Source: Shewanella litoralis (lineage in GTDB: Bacteria; Pseudomonadota; Gammaproteobacteria; Enterobacterales; Shewanellaceae). From it: 64,000 nucleotides of DNA. The position numbers and the translations under genes are program-made. Where the stretch lies: NCBI RefSeq assembly GCF_009828585.1, contig NZ_WSRZ01000022.1:1-64000 (forward strand), read 5' to 3'. Below are positions 7,669 through 16,437 of this stretch, piece by piece. Position 1 is the first letter of the stretch. Each line of letters begins with the position of its first letter. Under the pieces are notes generated by a model that worked only from the letters and a program-made list of their open reading frames with translations, made no database searches and was not told the origin of the DNA.

Positions 7669-10458
7669 TTGCCTGATTATCCAGCAGTTTATAAAAGCCA
7701 AAATGACCATCGTCAATATCAATATCGAGTGCTAAGCAATCAATTACGAGTACTTTTGGTTGAAGATATGCAATCAAACCAAGCTGCAGCATCAATGGCA
7801 GTCAGCGTTGGTCATTTTGACGATCCCGTTGATCGCCCAGGTATGGCTCATTTTCTTGAGCACATGTTGTTTTTAGGTACTGAAAAATACCCAGATTCAG
7901 GTGAGTACCATGCTTATATTAATCAACATGGCGGCAATAACAATGCATGGACAGGCACAGAACAAACTAACTTTTTTTACAGTATTAATGCCGATGCTTT
8001 AGAAGGTTCTTTAGACCGATTTAGTCAATTTTTTATCGCACCTAAATTTGATTTAGACCTGGTTGACCGTGAAAGACACGCTATTGAATCTGAATTTAGT
8101 TTAAAACTTAAAGATGATATTCGCCGGGTTTATCAAGTTCAAAAAGAAACGGTTAATCCAAAACATCCATTTTCGAAATTTTCAGTCGGTAATTTAACCA
8201 CTTTAGCGGGTAAACAGGCAGACATTCGCCAAGAGCTATTGGCATTTTACCAGCAGCATTACAGTGCCAACATTATGACCTTATGTGTTGTTGCACCCAG
8301 GACAATTGCCGAATTAGAAGTCATTGTTAACCAATACTTTTCAACAATCGAAAACAGAAATGTAAGTAAACACTATCCGGTAGAAGCACTACTAAACAAA
8401 GAGCAACAACAAAAACACATTCAAATTGTACCGCTGAAAGATCAAAAACGGGTCAGCATCTGTTTTACCCTTCCTGAAATAGATCAGTTTTACAAACGTA
8501 AACCACTGACATTTATTAGCCACCTGCTGGGCAATGAAAGTCCTGGCAGTCTGTTGTCGTATTTAAAGTTACAAGGACTGGCCAATAATTTATCTGCAGG
8601 TGGCGGGGTTAATGGTTACAACTTTAAAGATTACTCAATCAGTATTCAACTCACAGACAAAGGCTATGCGGAATTAGAAGAAGTCGTCACCTGCGTGTTT
8701 GAATATATCGAGCTTATCAAACAGCATGGCCTGTCATCATGGCGCTACCAAGAGCGAGCAAGCTTGCTAGACACCGCATTTCGATTCCAGGAACAAATCA
8801 AAACGCTTGATTTAGCCAGTCACCTCAGCATCAACATGCATCATTACGACATCGAGGACATTATTTACGGTGATTATCGCATGGATGAAATGCTTGAGCA
8901 TGAAACCAAGCAGCTTTTATCGATGATGTCTGCAGATAACATGCGCTTGATGACCGTAGCCAAAGAATCACAAGTAGAAAAACAAGCCGCATGGTATGAC
9001 ACGCCTTACCAAGTCAGCTCAATCGCGGCTGAGCAACTTGAGAAATGGGCGTCCGTATCCACAAGACCGGCACTCAAGTTACCAGAAAAAAATCCGTTTA
9101 TTGTCGCTAATCCTCAAGCTCGCTCAGACAAAAGCAATACGAAGGTTCCTAAAATTGTTGCCGAAGGCGAAGGCTACAGGATATGGCACAAAAAAGACGA
9201 TGAATTTAATGTGCCAAAAGGCCATCTGTATCTATCACTGGACTCTGATCAAGCCAGCTCAACACCTAGACAGGCAGCATTAACACGTCTTTATGTTGAA
9301 ATGCTCATCGATTACCTCACAGAGCCAACCTATCAGGCAGAAGTAGCAGGGTTAAATTATAACATTTACCCACATCAAGGTGGAATAACCTTGCACCTTA
9401 CTGGCTTTACGGGCAATCAAGAAAAGCTGTTAACTTTGATTATTAATAAAGCGCGTGAACGTAATTTTACCGAACAGCGCTTTAACATGATCAAAAAACA
9501 AATTCTGCGCAGCTGGAATAACGTCGCTCAGGCTAAACCAATATCGCAATTATTTACCAGCTTAACGGTCACCCTGCAAAAGAGAAGTTTTGAACCCGCA
9601 AGAATGGCTGAAGAATTAGCAGCGCTAACCTTAGAAGACTTGCATAATCATGTCAGTGCGTTCTACAAAAAAGTTTATCTTGAGGGGCTGGTTTATGGAG
9701 ATTGGTTAGAACAAGAGACCCAAAATTTAGGCAAACGATTACAACACTTGCTGTCGTTAGTCACCAAGCCAAGCGCTGAATCCTCAAGAGAGTTAGTCAA
9801 TCTAGATAAAAGAGGCTCACTACTGCGTGAAAAAAGCATTGCCCATCAAGACAGTGCCATCATTGTGTATTATCAATCACGAGCGGCCACACCAGAACGC
9901 ATGGCACTGTTTAGCTTGTTAAATCACACCATGTCTTCGACCTTCTTTCACGAGTTACGCACTAAGCAACAACTCGGCTATATGGTGGGCACGGGTTATT
10001 TACCGTTAAATCGACACCCTGGGATTATCTTTTATGTGCAATCCCCTACAACTGGACCTAGGCAGCTCCTAGAAGCCATTGATGAGTTTATCGCTGACTT
10101 TAACTATGCTGTGATGCAAATCACCAATGAGCAGTGGGAAAGTACCAAGCAAGGCATGATTAGCCAAATAATGGAAAATGACACTAACTTAAAAACCCGC
10201 AGCCAACGTTACTGGGTAAGCTTAGGAAACCGAGATTATCAATTTAACCAACGTGAAACCGTGGTTGCTGAAGTGATGAAACTCACCAGAGCAGATTTAA
10301 TTAAATTTATGGTGACTCATATGCGCAGTAAAGACTGTGACCGCTTAGTGTTATTCAGTTGTGGTGAGCAACATCACAGCCAGGCTAGCCTCCGCTCTGA
10401 TAACATGATTGTCGAATTAAAAGCCTTTAAGCAACAAGCCGATAAATTTCAATTTTAA
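7669..10458 (+). CDS. Pitrilysin/insulysin-type M16 zinc metallopeptidase
   Basis: A 929-residue M16A peptidase, similar in size to E. coli pitrilysin (PtrA, 962). The inverted zinc motif HFLEHMLFLGTEKYP (HxxEH, about residues 63-77) is intact, with the distal Glu in ERHAIESEFSLK. The repeated four-domain clam-shell architecture is implied by length: active M16 half, inactive M16 half with KTRSQRYW and the substrate-gripping ELRTKQQLGYMVGTGY (about 762-777). These enzymes degrade small proteins and peptides. No signal peptide is evident, unlike pitrilysin, so a cytoplasmic place is likelier. The reading frame has no nearby ATG; TTG at 7669 follows CTGGAG at good spacing and gives MPDYPAVYKSQNDH. 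No symbol is given because orthology to ptrA is not established. Confidence 0.88.
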   Translation: MPDYPAVYKSQNDHRQYQYRVLSNQLRVLLVEDMQSNQAAASMAVSVGHFDDPVDRPGMAHFLEHMLFLGTEKYPDSGEYHAYINQHGGNNNAWTGTEQTNFFYSINADALEGSLDRFSQFFIAPKFDLDLVDRERHAIESEFSLKLKDDIRRVYQVQKETVNPKHPFSKFSVGNLTTLAGKQADIRQELLAFYQQHYSANIMTLCVVAPRTIAELEVIVNQYFSTIENRNVSKHYPVEALLNKEQQQKHIQIVPLKDQKRVSICFTLPEIDQFYKRKPLTFISHLLGNESPGSLLSYLKLQGLANNLSAGGGVNGYNFKDYSISIQLTDKGYAELEEVVTCVFEYIELIKQHGLSSWRYQERASLLDTAFRFQEQIKTLDLASHLSINMHHYDIEDIIYGDYRMDEMLEHETKQLLSMMSADNMRLMTVAKESQVEKQAAWYDTPYQVSSIAAEQLEKWASVSTRPALKLPEKNPFIVANPQARSDKSNTKVPKIVAEGEGYRIWHKKDDEFNVPKGHLYLSLDSDQASSTPRQAALTRLYVEMLIDYLTEPTYQAEVAGLNYNIYPHQGGITLHLTGFTGNQEKLLTLIINKARERNFTEQRFNMIKKQILRSWNNVAQAKPISQLFTSLTVTLQKRSFEPARMAEELAALTLEDLHNHVSAFYKKVYLEGLVYGDWLEQETQNLGKRLQHLLSLVTKPSAESSRELVNLDKRGSLLREKSIAHQDSAIIVYYQSRAATPERMALFSLLNHTMSSTFFHELRTKQQLGYMVGTGYLPLNRHPGIIFYVQSPTTGPRQLLEAIDEFIADFNYAVMQITNEQWESTKQGMISQIMENDTNLKTRSQRYWVSLGNRDYQFNQRETVVAEVMKLTRADLIKFMVTHMRSKDCDRLVLFSCGEQHHSQASLRSDNMIVELKAFKQQADKFQF

Positions 10459-10782
10459 TCAGTACGCTGATTGTGTATGCGCTCAACGTTAACATGTTAA
10501 TGATGGCTTGTTTCAACACGAGATGAAGATCTGGCGTTGAAGTAAGTTTGAGTGTAAAGAATGTAAACACCATTTACTGAATCACGTGCCGTATAAAACT
10601 TTAGTATGACTTAAGTTATTGATAGAAAACTAACTCTACCTCATCTTTTTTAGATTAATTGCTCAATAATCTACCAATCTCGTTTTTTTTGTTAACATGC
10701 TTTTGACAAAGACGCAGGTTTCTGAAAAAGTAGACAATTCTTCTATTTATTGCGGCATCGACTGAGAACAAAAATAACAATT
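10459..10782. other. Intergenic region before the propeller sensor
   Basis: This 324-base stretch holds the promoter region of the large sensor and a small coding-like scrap around 10540-10615 that would encode SKFECKECKHHLLNHVPYKT, with a CxxC zinc-ribbon look reminiscent of transposase N-termini, bounded by stops. It may be an insertion-sequence relic. The rest is AT-rich and featureless to my eye. Confidence 0.4.
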
Positions 10783-13700
10783 ATGCCTAAAATCTTACTA
10801 TTTATCTGTGTCTATACCAGTTTACTGTTTTGTTCATTAGCACATGCCTTTGATGACAACAGTACAGAATCAAACTTCAATGTTTTGCTGAACCATGTAA
10901 ACTATGGGATTACAGAAGGTTTATCTCAAGATACCGTGACAGCTATTGTTGAAGATAAGGAAGGATATGTTTGGATAGGTACCATTAACGGTCTAAACCG
11001 TTTTGATGGTAATGAATTTAAGCAATTTTATGCTGGAGATGATGAAAAATCATTACCCAGCTCCTTTATTCGCAATCTTTTAATTAAAGATAATGAGACA
11101 TTATTGGTCGGTACAGATAAAGGTTTAGTTGAGTTTGATAGAGAAACCGAATCATTCATAAAAAATAACATATCATCACAAATTGGCGAACAAGCCATAT
11201 GGTCTTTATCTAAACAAGGCAATGAAGTTTTTATTGGATTAAATAACTCTCTAATTATTTATAATAAACATAGCTCTGAAACAATAAAATTCGATAATAA
11301 TATTGGCGAATTAAAAAGTGTAATCAAATTAAAAAGTGTGATCTTTCTTAGGAATTACGATGGTGATGTATTTAGAGTCGATGGTAAGTTGACAACCAAG
11401 ATATTCGAAAAGTCCAATGAAATATCACTTTTAAACAACAGCATTTTAATAACAGATAATGATGGGATATACTCTTTCGATGGCACGTTACAAAAAATAT
11501 CAGATATAAAACTTACAACAATTGAGATTAACAACAGTGAAAGTAAAAATAGTTTATTTGGTATTAGCAGTAACAATCTGTACCAAATAACGCTAGAAAA
11601 TAATTTACTAACAACAAATAAGACAGGTTCTCTAGATATAAAAAAAGAGAGGTTAAACAAAGCGTTTGTTGTATCAGGAACTGATATCTACATATCTAAT
11701 TACATCGATGGAATATTTAAAATATCAGAAAAAAACAACTATATAAAAAGAATTAATACTGAAGAAAAAAACATTTGGTCTATTATATATAACAAAAACA
11801 TAATCACATCAATCAACAATGAAAGTGATACATTTAATTACAATGAAGATTTCTCTGTCTCTAGTATTGAAAAAACAAAATTACATCATGGGCCTAAATC
11901 CATAGTATATATTAATAAAAAAAAGTTAATTGGCTCTAGTGAAGGATTATTATTAATTGAAGATGGAATAACTAGAAAACTAACTAATAAAATAATTTTC
12001 AATATTAAAAAGTTTGATACAAAGGTTTTAGCTTCGACATTTGATGGGTATATATATACTATTGATGAAGATGGAAAGATAATTGAAGAGTTAAACACCA
12101 ATACAGGTTACCCAATATACGATACTTTACTTATAAAAAACACTTTGTGGTTTGCCTCTCAAAGTGGTTTATTTCGCTATAGTGGAAGAGTCCTTAAACA
12201 AATATATAATCAAGACTTTGTATTCAACCTTACTGAAAACAATGGCATTATCTACTTTGGCACGAGAAATGGGATAAACTATTTAAAAGATGAAAAAGTA
12301 AATTCTTTTATAAATAGAAAAAAAATAATTTACTCCATTACTAGTATAGGCGACACTATTACCGCAGCATCGAATAGAGAGGTAATAATCGCAAACACTA
12401 AAACAAATAACAAATATATATTAACAACTAACAATGGCTCTTTTAAAGATTATAACTCACAGGCAGCCGCTACAATTAATAACAAAGTTTTATTAGGTAG
12501 TTCACAAGGTTTAAGCTTAATTGATCCTATAGATATCATTTCCAAAATAAATTCCAGTAAGAAAAGTACACTTTCATTCGATGAACTACTTCTTTTTAAT
12601 TCACCGGTAAAAGTAGGTAGTTCAAAGCTACCGAAAAACTTAAATACCCTCGAGTCAATAAGGCTGAAGTACTCAGAATACCCTTTCACCATTAAGTTCA
12701 ATATGTTAGGTGAGAAAAATGATGATTATGATTTCTTTTATTACTTAGAAGACTTAGAGACAAATTGGTTGTCTACTAATGGAAGTAATAGTGTTACTTA
12801 CACAAATCTTTCGGCAGACAAATATACTTTCAAAATTTATGCAGAAAATAGATTAAATGGAAATAAAACAATAATTAAAGAACTTAAAATCATTATAACT
12901 CCTCCATGGTGGTTATCTAATGTAGCGTTGGGGATTTACACTATTATTGTACTGATTATTATACTACTTACTATTCGAGCCATTAATAAACGCCGACAAA
13001 CACAGAAACAAATCGCCTTGAGTGAAGAACGATTAAAGTTATCCCTGTGGGGCAGTGGCGATGAAATGTGGGATTGGGATATTGAAAGCGGTAAAATTTA
13101 TCGCTCAAACATATGGGGCTCACTGGACTTCCCTCAGGATGGTCGACGTTCTGGGAAGCCAGATGAAGAAAGTAATATCCATCCACTCGATAGAGAGCGC
13201 GTATCCAAGGCCTTAAATGATCATTTTAATGCCCTAACAGATCATTTCGAAATCGCTTATCGCGTTAAAGCGCGTAATCAGCAATGGGTATGGATTTTAG
13301 ACCGCGCAAAAATTGTAGAACGCGACCAAAAAGATCAGCCATTACGAATGACTGGTACGATTAAAGACATTAATAATATTAAGCAAGCTGAGGAGCAATT
13401 GCGACTATTTGCTCGCGCCATTGAGAATATTTCAGAAGGAATGTTCATCCTCAACGAAAAATACCAATTTGTTGAAGTCAATGATGCTTGCTGTGAGCTC
13501 ACGGCCTCAAGCCAAACAAAATACCTTAACGAAACACTCAGTTTTAATCGTTATCCAGACAGTTATTCTGAACAAATTCGCACTATATTAAAACAACAGG
13601 GCCGTTGGAGTGGTGAAATTGAAGCTTGTAAAGGTACTGATGATTATTTCTTAATGGAGCTCACTATTGATGCCATTTACAACGAACAAGGCGAAACCAG

Positions 13701-15078
13701 TCATTATGTGGGCGTGTTCTCAGACATTACCCGCCGTAAGCAACAAGAAGAAGAACTTAGAAAACTAACCAACAATGATTTATTAACAGGCTTACCTAAT
13801 CGCTCAAGCTTACAGGTGACCTTAAGCAATCTGGTTAAAAAAGACATTCACCATACTCTTATGGTACTGGATTTAGACAATTTTAAACGCATTAATGACT
13901 CCTTAGGCCATCAAATAGGTGATGATTTATTGATTGGCGTTGCTGAACGAATCAAACTCGCGATTCCAGGGCATGCCGGTCTTTATCGATTGGGGGGGGA
14001 TGAATTCGCCCTGTTGATTGATCAGCATCCTGATATTGGTTCATGTGCCGCTATCGCCACCCAAGTGATTAATTGCTTAAAACCTGCTTTTAATCTAAAC
14101 AACGAATCTCTCGTATTGGGGATCAGTATTGGCATAGTGCTATACCCTGAAGATGAGCAAAATGAGCAAGCCTTACTGCGAAAGGCTGATATCGCGATGT
14201 ACCATGCTAAGTCTGCCGGTGGAAATCGTTATCAATTCTACTCAGAATCACTAAACCAAAATGCGTTGCGCCAATTAGAAATAGAAAACCTCATTAGAGA
14301 AGCGTTAAAAGATGACTTATTTGAAGTTTACTATCAGCCTAAAATTGACGTTAAAAAAGATCGCCTCACCGGCATGGAAGCACTTGTTCGTTTAAACCAT
14401 CCAACATTAGGCTTGATTGGTCCCAATGAATTTATACCTTTAGCAGAAGAAAATGGCCTTATTGTAGAAATTGGTGACGTGGTATTACGCAAAGCCTGTT
14501 TTGCCGCACAGAAATGGTTGGAGTCTGGATTGTTTTCGGGTCGTGTGGCTGTCAATTTATCGTCAAAACAGTTTGCACTCATAGACTTGCAACAACGCAT
14601 AGAGTCAATTTTACGACTCACAAAATTACCTGCAAAACATTTAGAGCTAGAAATCACCGAAGGCACTGTGATCAAAAACCCAGAACAAGCCATTAAAGTG
14701 ATGCAACAACTGGCTAAAATGGGTGTAAGCCTGGCACTTGATGATTTTGGCACAGGTTACTCGTCTTTATCGTATTTGAAACGCTTCCCAATTAATTGTT
14801 TGAAAATCGATAAAACCTTTGTTGATGATATCGACAAATCTGATCGCGACCTGAAAATGGTCGATTCAATTATTACCATTGCTCACAATATGGGCTTAAC
14901 GGTTGTTGGTGAAGGCGTTGAGCAAACTGCGCAACTCAACATACTAAAGGCCTTGAATTGTGAAGAAATTCAAGGGTATATCTATAGCAAACCGATTACA
15001 GAAACAGACTTCGAGATGATGCTCACAGCAGACAAACTCAAGTTTGATTCGCTTGAACAGACAATAATGAAAAAATAA
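10783..15078 (+). CDS. Periplasmic propeller-Y_Y_Y sensor with PAS, GGDEF and EAL domains
   Basis: A 1431-residue inner-membrane signalling protein. Order: signal peptide (1-25, MPKILLFICVYTSLLFCSLAHA), beta-propeller of Reg_prop repeats (about 40-620; clear units such as EDKEGYVWIGTINGLNRFDG), Y_Y_Y domain (about 626-703), membrane helix (about 707-732), coiled linker, two PAS domains (about 746-865 and 873-985), GGDEF (motif GGDEF at 1071-1075) and EAL (motif EAL at 1199-1201, with DDFGTGYSSL, KIDK and EGVEQ). GGDEF and EAL signatures are both intact; no RxxD inhibitory site precedes GGDEF. It probably binds an external ligand and makes or degrades cyclic di-GMP. The ATG at 10783 is preferred over the TTG at 10750 because it gives a clean signal peptide. 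The propeller DNA is visibly more AT-rich than the rest. The ligand is unknown; the secreted repeat protein gene lies 105 bases downstream. Confidence 0.9.
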   Translation: MPKILLFICVYTSLLFCSLAHAFDDNSTESNFNVLLNHVNYGITEGLSQDTVTAIVEDKEGYVWIGTINGLNRFDGNEFKQFYAGDDEKSLPSSFIRNLLIKDNETLLVGTDKGLVEFDRETESFIKNNISSQIGEQAIWSLSKQGNEVFIGLNNSLIIYNKHSSETIKFDNNIGELKSVIKLKSVIFLRNYDGDVFRVDGKLTTKIFEKSNEISLLNNSILITDNDGIYSFDGTLQKISDIKLTTIEINNSESKNSLFGISSNNLYQITLENNLLTTNKTGSLDIKKERLNKAFVVSGTDIYISNYIDGIFKISEKNNYIKRINTEEKNIWSIIYNKNIITSINNESDTFNYNEDFSVSSIEKTKLHHGPKSIVYINKKKLIGSSEGLLLIEDGITRKLTNKIIFNIKKFDTKVLASTFDGYIYTIDEDGKIIEELNTNTGYPIYDTLLIKNTLWFASQSGLFRYSGRVLKQIYNQDFVFNLTENNGIIYFGTRNGINYLKDEKVNSFINRKKIIYSITSIGDTITAASNREVIIANTKTNNKYILTTNNGSFKDYNSQAAATINNKVLLGSSQGLSLIDPIDIISKINSSKKSTLSFDELLLFNSPVKVGSSKLPKNLNTLESIRLKYSEYPFTIKFNMLGEKNDDYDFFYYLEDLETNWLSTNGSNSVTYTNLSADKYTFKIYAENRLNGNKTIIKELKIIITPPWWLSNVALGIYTIIVLIIILLTIRAINKRRQTQKQIALSEERLKLSLWGSGDEMWDWDIESGKIYRSNIWGSLDFPQDGRRSGKPDEESNIHPLDRERVSKALNDHFNALTDHFEIAYRVKARNQQWVWILDRAKIVERDQKDQPLRMTGTIKDINNIKQAEEQLRLFARAIENISEGMFILNEKYQFVEVNDACCELTASSQTKYLNETLSFNRYPDSYSEQIRTILKQQGRWSGEIEACKGTDDYFLMELTIDAIYNEQGETSHYVGVFSDITRRKQQEEELRKLTNNDLLTGLPNRSSLQVTLSNLVKKDIHHTLMVLDLDNFKRINDSLGHQIGDDLLIGVAERIKLAIPGHAGLYRLGGDEFALLIDQHPDIGSCAAIATQVINCLKPAFNLNNESLVLGISIGIVLYPEDEQNEQALLRKADIAMYHAKSAGGNRYQFYSESLNQNALRQLEIENLIREALKDDLFEVYYQPKIDVKKDRLTGMEALVRLNHPTLGLIGPNEFIPLAEENGLIVEIGDVVLRKACFAAQKWLESGLFSGRVAVNLSSKQFALIDLQQRIESILRLTKLPAKHLELEITEGTVIKNPEQAIKVMQQLAKMGVSLALDDFGTGYSSLSYLKRFPINCLKIDKTFVDDIDKSDRDLKMVDSIITIAHNMGLTVVGEGVEQTAQLNILKALNCEEIQGYIYSKPITETDFEMMLTADKLKFDSLEQTIMKK

Positions 15079-15116
15079 ATCATTCTCTTTAAGATTTGGC
15101 ATGGTAAATGCTATTA

Positions 15117-15161
15117 CAAGCTCAGTTGTCAAAATAATATTGTTATTTAACCCTGAGCTTG
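15117..15161 (+). promoter_or_regulatory. Inverted repeat in the leader of the repeat-protein gene
   Basis: CAAGCTCAG at 15117-15125 and its exact complement at 15153-15161 flank a 27-base AT-rich loop, ending 22 bases before the ATG at 15184 and just before the AGAGAG ribosome site. It could be an mRNA hairpin or a protein-binding site. No T-run follows, so termination is less likely. Confidence 0.4.
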
Positions 15162-15183
15162 AATTATAAAAGAGAGAATAAAA

Positions 15184-15816
15184 ATGTTTAAAGGAATAAT
15201 TACACTAGCGGTTTTATCGGCTTTATCTGTTGGAAGTTTCGCAATGGTAGATGATCAAAGTACAGCTAAAATCCCTGGACTGAAAGTCCTAGACACCCAA
15301 ACAGCTAAAATCCCTGGCCTTAAAGTCCTAGACACACAAACCGCTAAAATCCCTGGCCTGAAAGTTCTAGACACACAAACCGCTAAAATCCCTGGCCTGA
15401 AAGTTCTAGACACACAAACCGCTAAAATCCCTGGCCTTAAAGTCCTAGACACACAAACAGCTAAAATCCCTGGACTGAAAGTCCTAGACACACAAACAGC
15501 TAAAATCCCTGGCCTTAAAGTCCTAGACACTCAAACAGCTAAAATCCCTGGCCTTAAAGTCCTAGAAACACAAACAGCTAAAATCCCTGGCCTTAAAGTC
15601 CTAGAAACACAAACAGCTAAAATCCCTGGTCTTAAAGTCCTAGAAACACAAACAGCTAAAATCCCTGGCCTTAAAGTCCTAGAAACTCAAACAGCTAAAA
15701 TCCCTGGCCTTAAAGTTCTAGACACTCAAACAGCTAAAATCCCTGGCCTTAAAGTCCTAGACACTCAAACAGCTAAAATCCCTGGACTTAAAGTTCTAGA
15801 CACTCAAACAGCTTAA
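15184..15816 (+). CDS. Secreted tandem-repeat protein, 14 copies of a 13-residue unit
   Basis: A 210-residue protein I do not recognise. Residues 1-20 form a signal peptide (MFKGIITLAVLSALSVGSFA, with a plausible cut after SFA), followed by MVDDQS and then exactly 14 uninterrupted units TAKIPGLKVL(D/E)TQ (residues 27-208) and a final TA. Units 8-11 have Glu; the other ten have Asp. Each unit carries net charge +1. All nucleotide differences between units are in third codon positions, so the peptide sequence is held by selection. There are no cysteines, no membrane segment after the signal peptide and no recognisable sorting motif. Ribosome site AGAGAG precedes the ATG. The 38/39-residue peptide gene follows after 7 bases, on the same transcript up to the terminator at 15957. 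Possible roles include a multi-copy precursor of a short peptide, or a structural repeat; neither is proven. Confidence 0.85.
   Translation: MFKGIITLAVLSALSVGSFAMVDDQSTAKIPGLKVLDTQTAKIPGLKVLDTQTAKIPGLKVLDTQTAKIPGLKVLDTQTAKIPGLKVLDTQTAKIPGLKVLDTQTAKIPGLKVLDTQTAKIPGLKVLETQTAKIPGLKVLETQTAKIPGLKVLETQTAKIPGLKVLETQTAKIPGLKVLDTQTAKIPGLKVLDTQTAKIPGLKVLDTQTA
15262..15807 (+). repeat. 14 tandem copies of a 39-bp unit
   Basis: Exact head-to-tail 39-bp units with no spacers, coding for the 13-residue repeats. Units 3 and 4 are identical, as are units 8 and 9, and units 7 and 13, the pattern expected from local duplication by slippage or unequal exchange. Variation is limited to six third-codon positions. 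Confidence 0.97.
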
Positions 15817-15823
15817 GGAGAGT

Positions 15824-15943
15824 ATGATGTTTACTTCTCTAAAAATTGCCCTAGGTTTAGCCAAACCCGCTCGTAAAAAGGTAAAACTACCTGAAGGCTT
15901 GAACCATTTAGAAGTTATCCAAGCCAAAGCTTGGTGGAAATAA
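15824..15943 (+). CDS. Small cationic peptide, 39 residues, related to the upstream repeat
   Basis: An ATG at 15824 (or the next codon at 15827) opens a 39- or 38-residue peptide beginning MMFTSLKIALGLAKPARKK and ending KAWWK. A strong TAAGGAG ribosome site overlaps the stop of the repeat gene, so the two are coupled. The N-terminal half is amphipathic and basic. The C-terminal half, KLPEGLNHLEVIQAK, can be aligned with the repeat KIP-GLKVLDTQTAK with one gap: Lys, Pro, Gly, Leu, Leu, Ala and Lys coincide, with Ile/Leu and Asp/Glu conservative. It has no clear signal peptide. I do not recognise its family. The terminator follows 13 bases after the stop. Coding status rests on the ribosome site, the position and the relation to the repeat. 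Confidence 0.7.
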   Translation: MMFTSLKIALGLAKPARKKVKLPEGLNHLEVIQAKAWWK

Positions 15944-15956
15944 ACTTCTCAATACC

Positions 15957-15982
15957 AAAAAAGGAGCCGAGGCTCCTTTTTT
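15957..15982 (+). terminator. Rho-independent terminator of the repeat-protein operon
   Basis: AAAAGGAGCC and GGCTCCTTTT form a compact GC-centred stem followed by a run of six T, 13 bases after the small-peptide stop. Confidence 0.9.
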
Positions 15983-16020
15983 GTTGTGTCTATGCTACTA
16001 AATCATTGCCACTAAACTCA

Positions 16021-16233
16021 CTAACACTTTATCCGGTAACCACCATATCGAGCCAACTTTACATCAGCCAGACGCTTATGTGCACTAAATAAGGGGTATG
16101 TAAACGGACCGAGTAACAGTGCTAGGCAAGCCCATCTTTTTACCGCTAACCCTTGCTTATAAGCCGCTAATGCAAATGCGATACAACTACTTGCACTCGA
16201 TAATACAAGAATAACCAACAAACTCAACGGCAT
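16021..16233 (-). CDS. Small membrane protein, unknown
   Basis: A 70-residue protein starting MPLSLLVILVLSSASSC, with GAGG nine bases before the ATG at 16233 (a TTG five codons upstream is a weaker alternative). Two hydrophobic segments are visible (about residues 3-22 and 33-50), separated by a short basic loop YKQGLAVKRW, and a basic tail KRLADVKLARYGGYRIKC follows. It would be a two-helix inner-membrane protein. It converges on the repeat-protein operon, the two stops being 77 bases apart. I do not recognise the family and no function can be given. Confidence 0.6.
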   Translation of the reverse strand: MPLSLLVILVLSSASSCIAFALAAYKQGLAVKRWACLALLLGPFTYPLFSAHKRLADVKLARYGGYRIKC

Positions 16234-16437
16234 ACCACTTAACCTCAACTGTCAAAAAAATATCGTCCTTTGGACGTACATCAAACAAGCTATCAAACTT
16301 CAGGGCTATTGAATTTATTCATTATGCACTCAAGCCCTCGAAGCAAAGCTGTCACATTAGACTAAAGCGTGAGCACTATACCCTAAACGATGACATTATT
16401 CGATTAAAAATCAGGCAAAGGTATGCCATACGATAAC

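Noticed and set aside
15255-15530. Open frame on the minus strand with repeats (SRTFRPGILAVCV)
   Set aside because: It is the antisense of the 39-bp array; a repeat length divisible by three keeps other frames open. No ribosome site, and the sense frame shows third-position variation.
15262-15807. CRISPR-like array
   Set aside because: Units are directly adjacent with no spacers and are coding.
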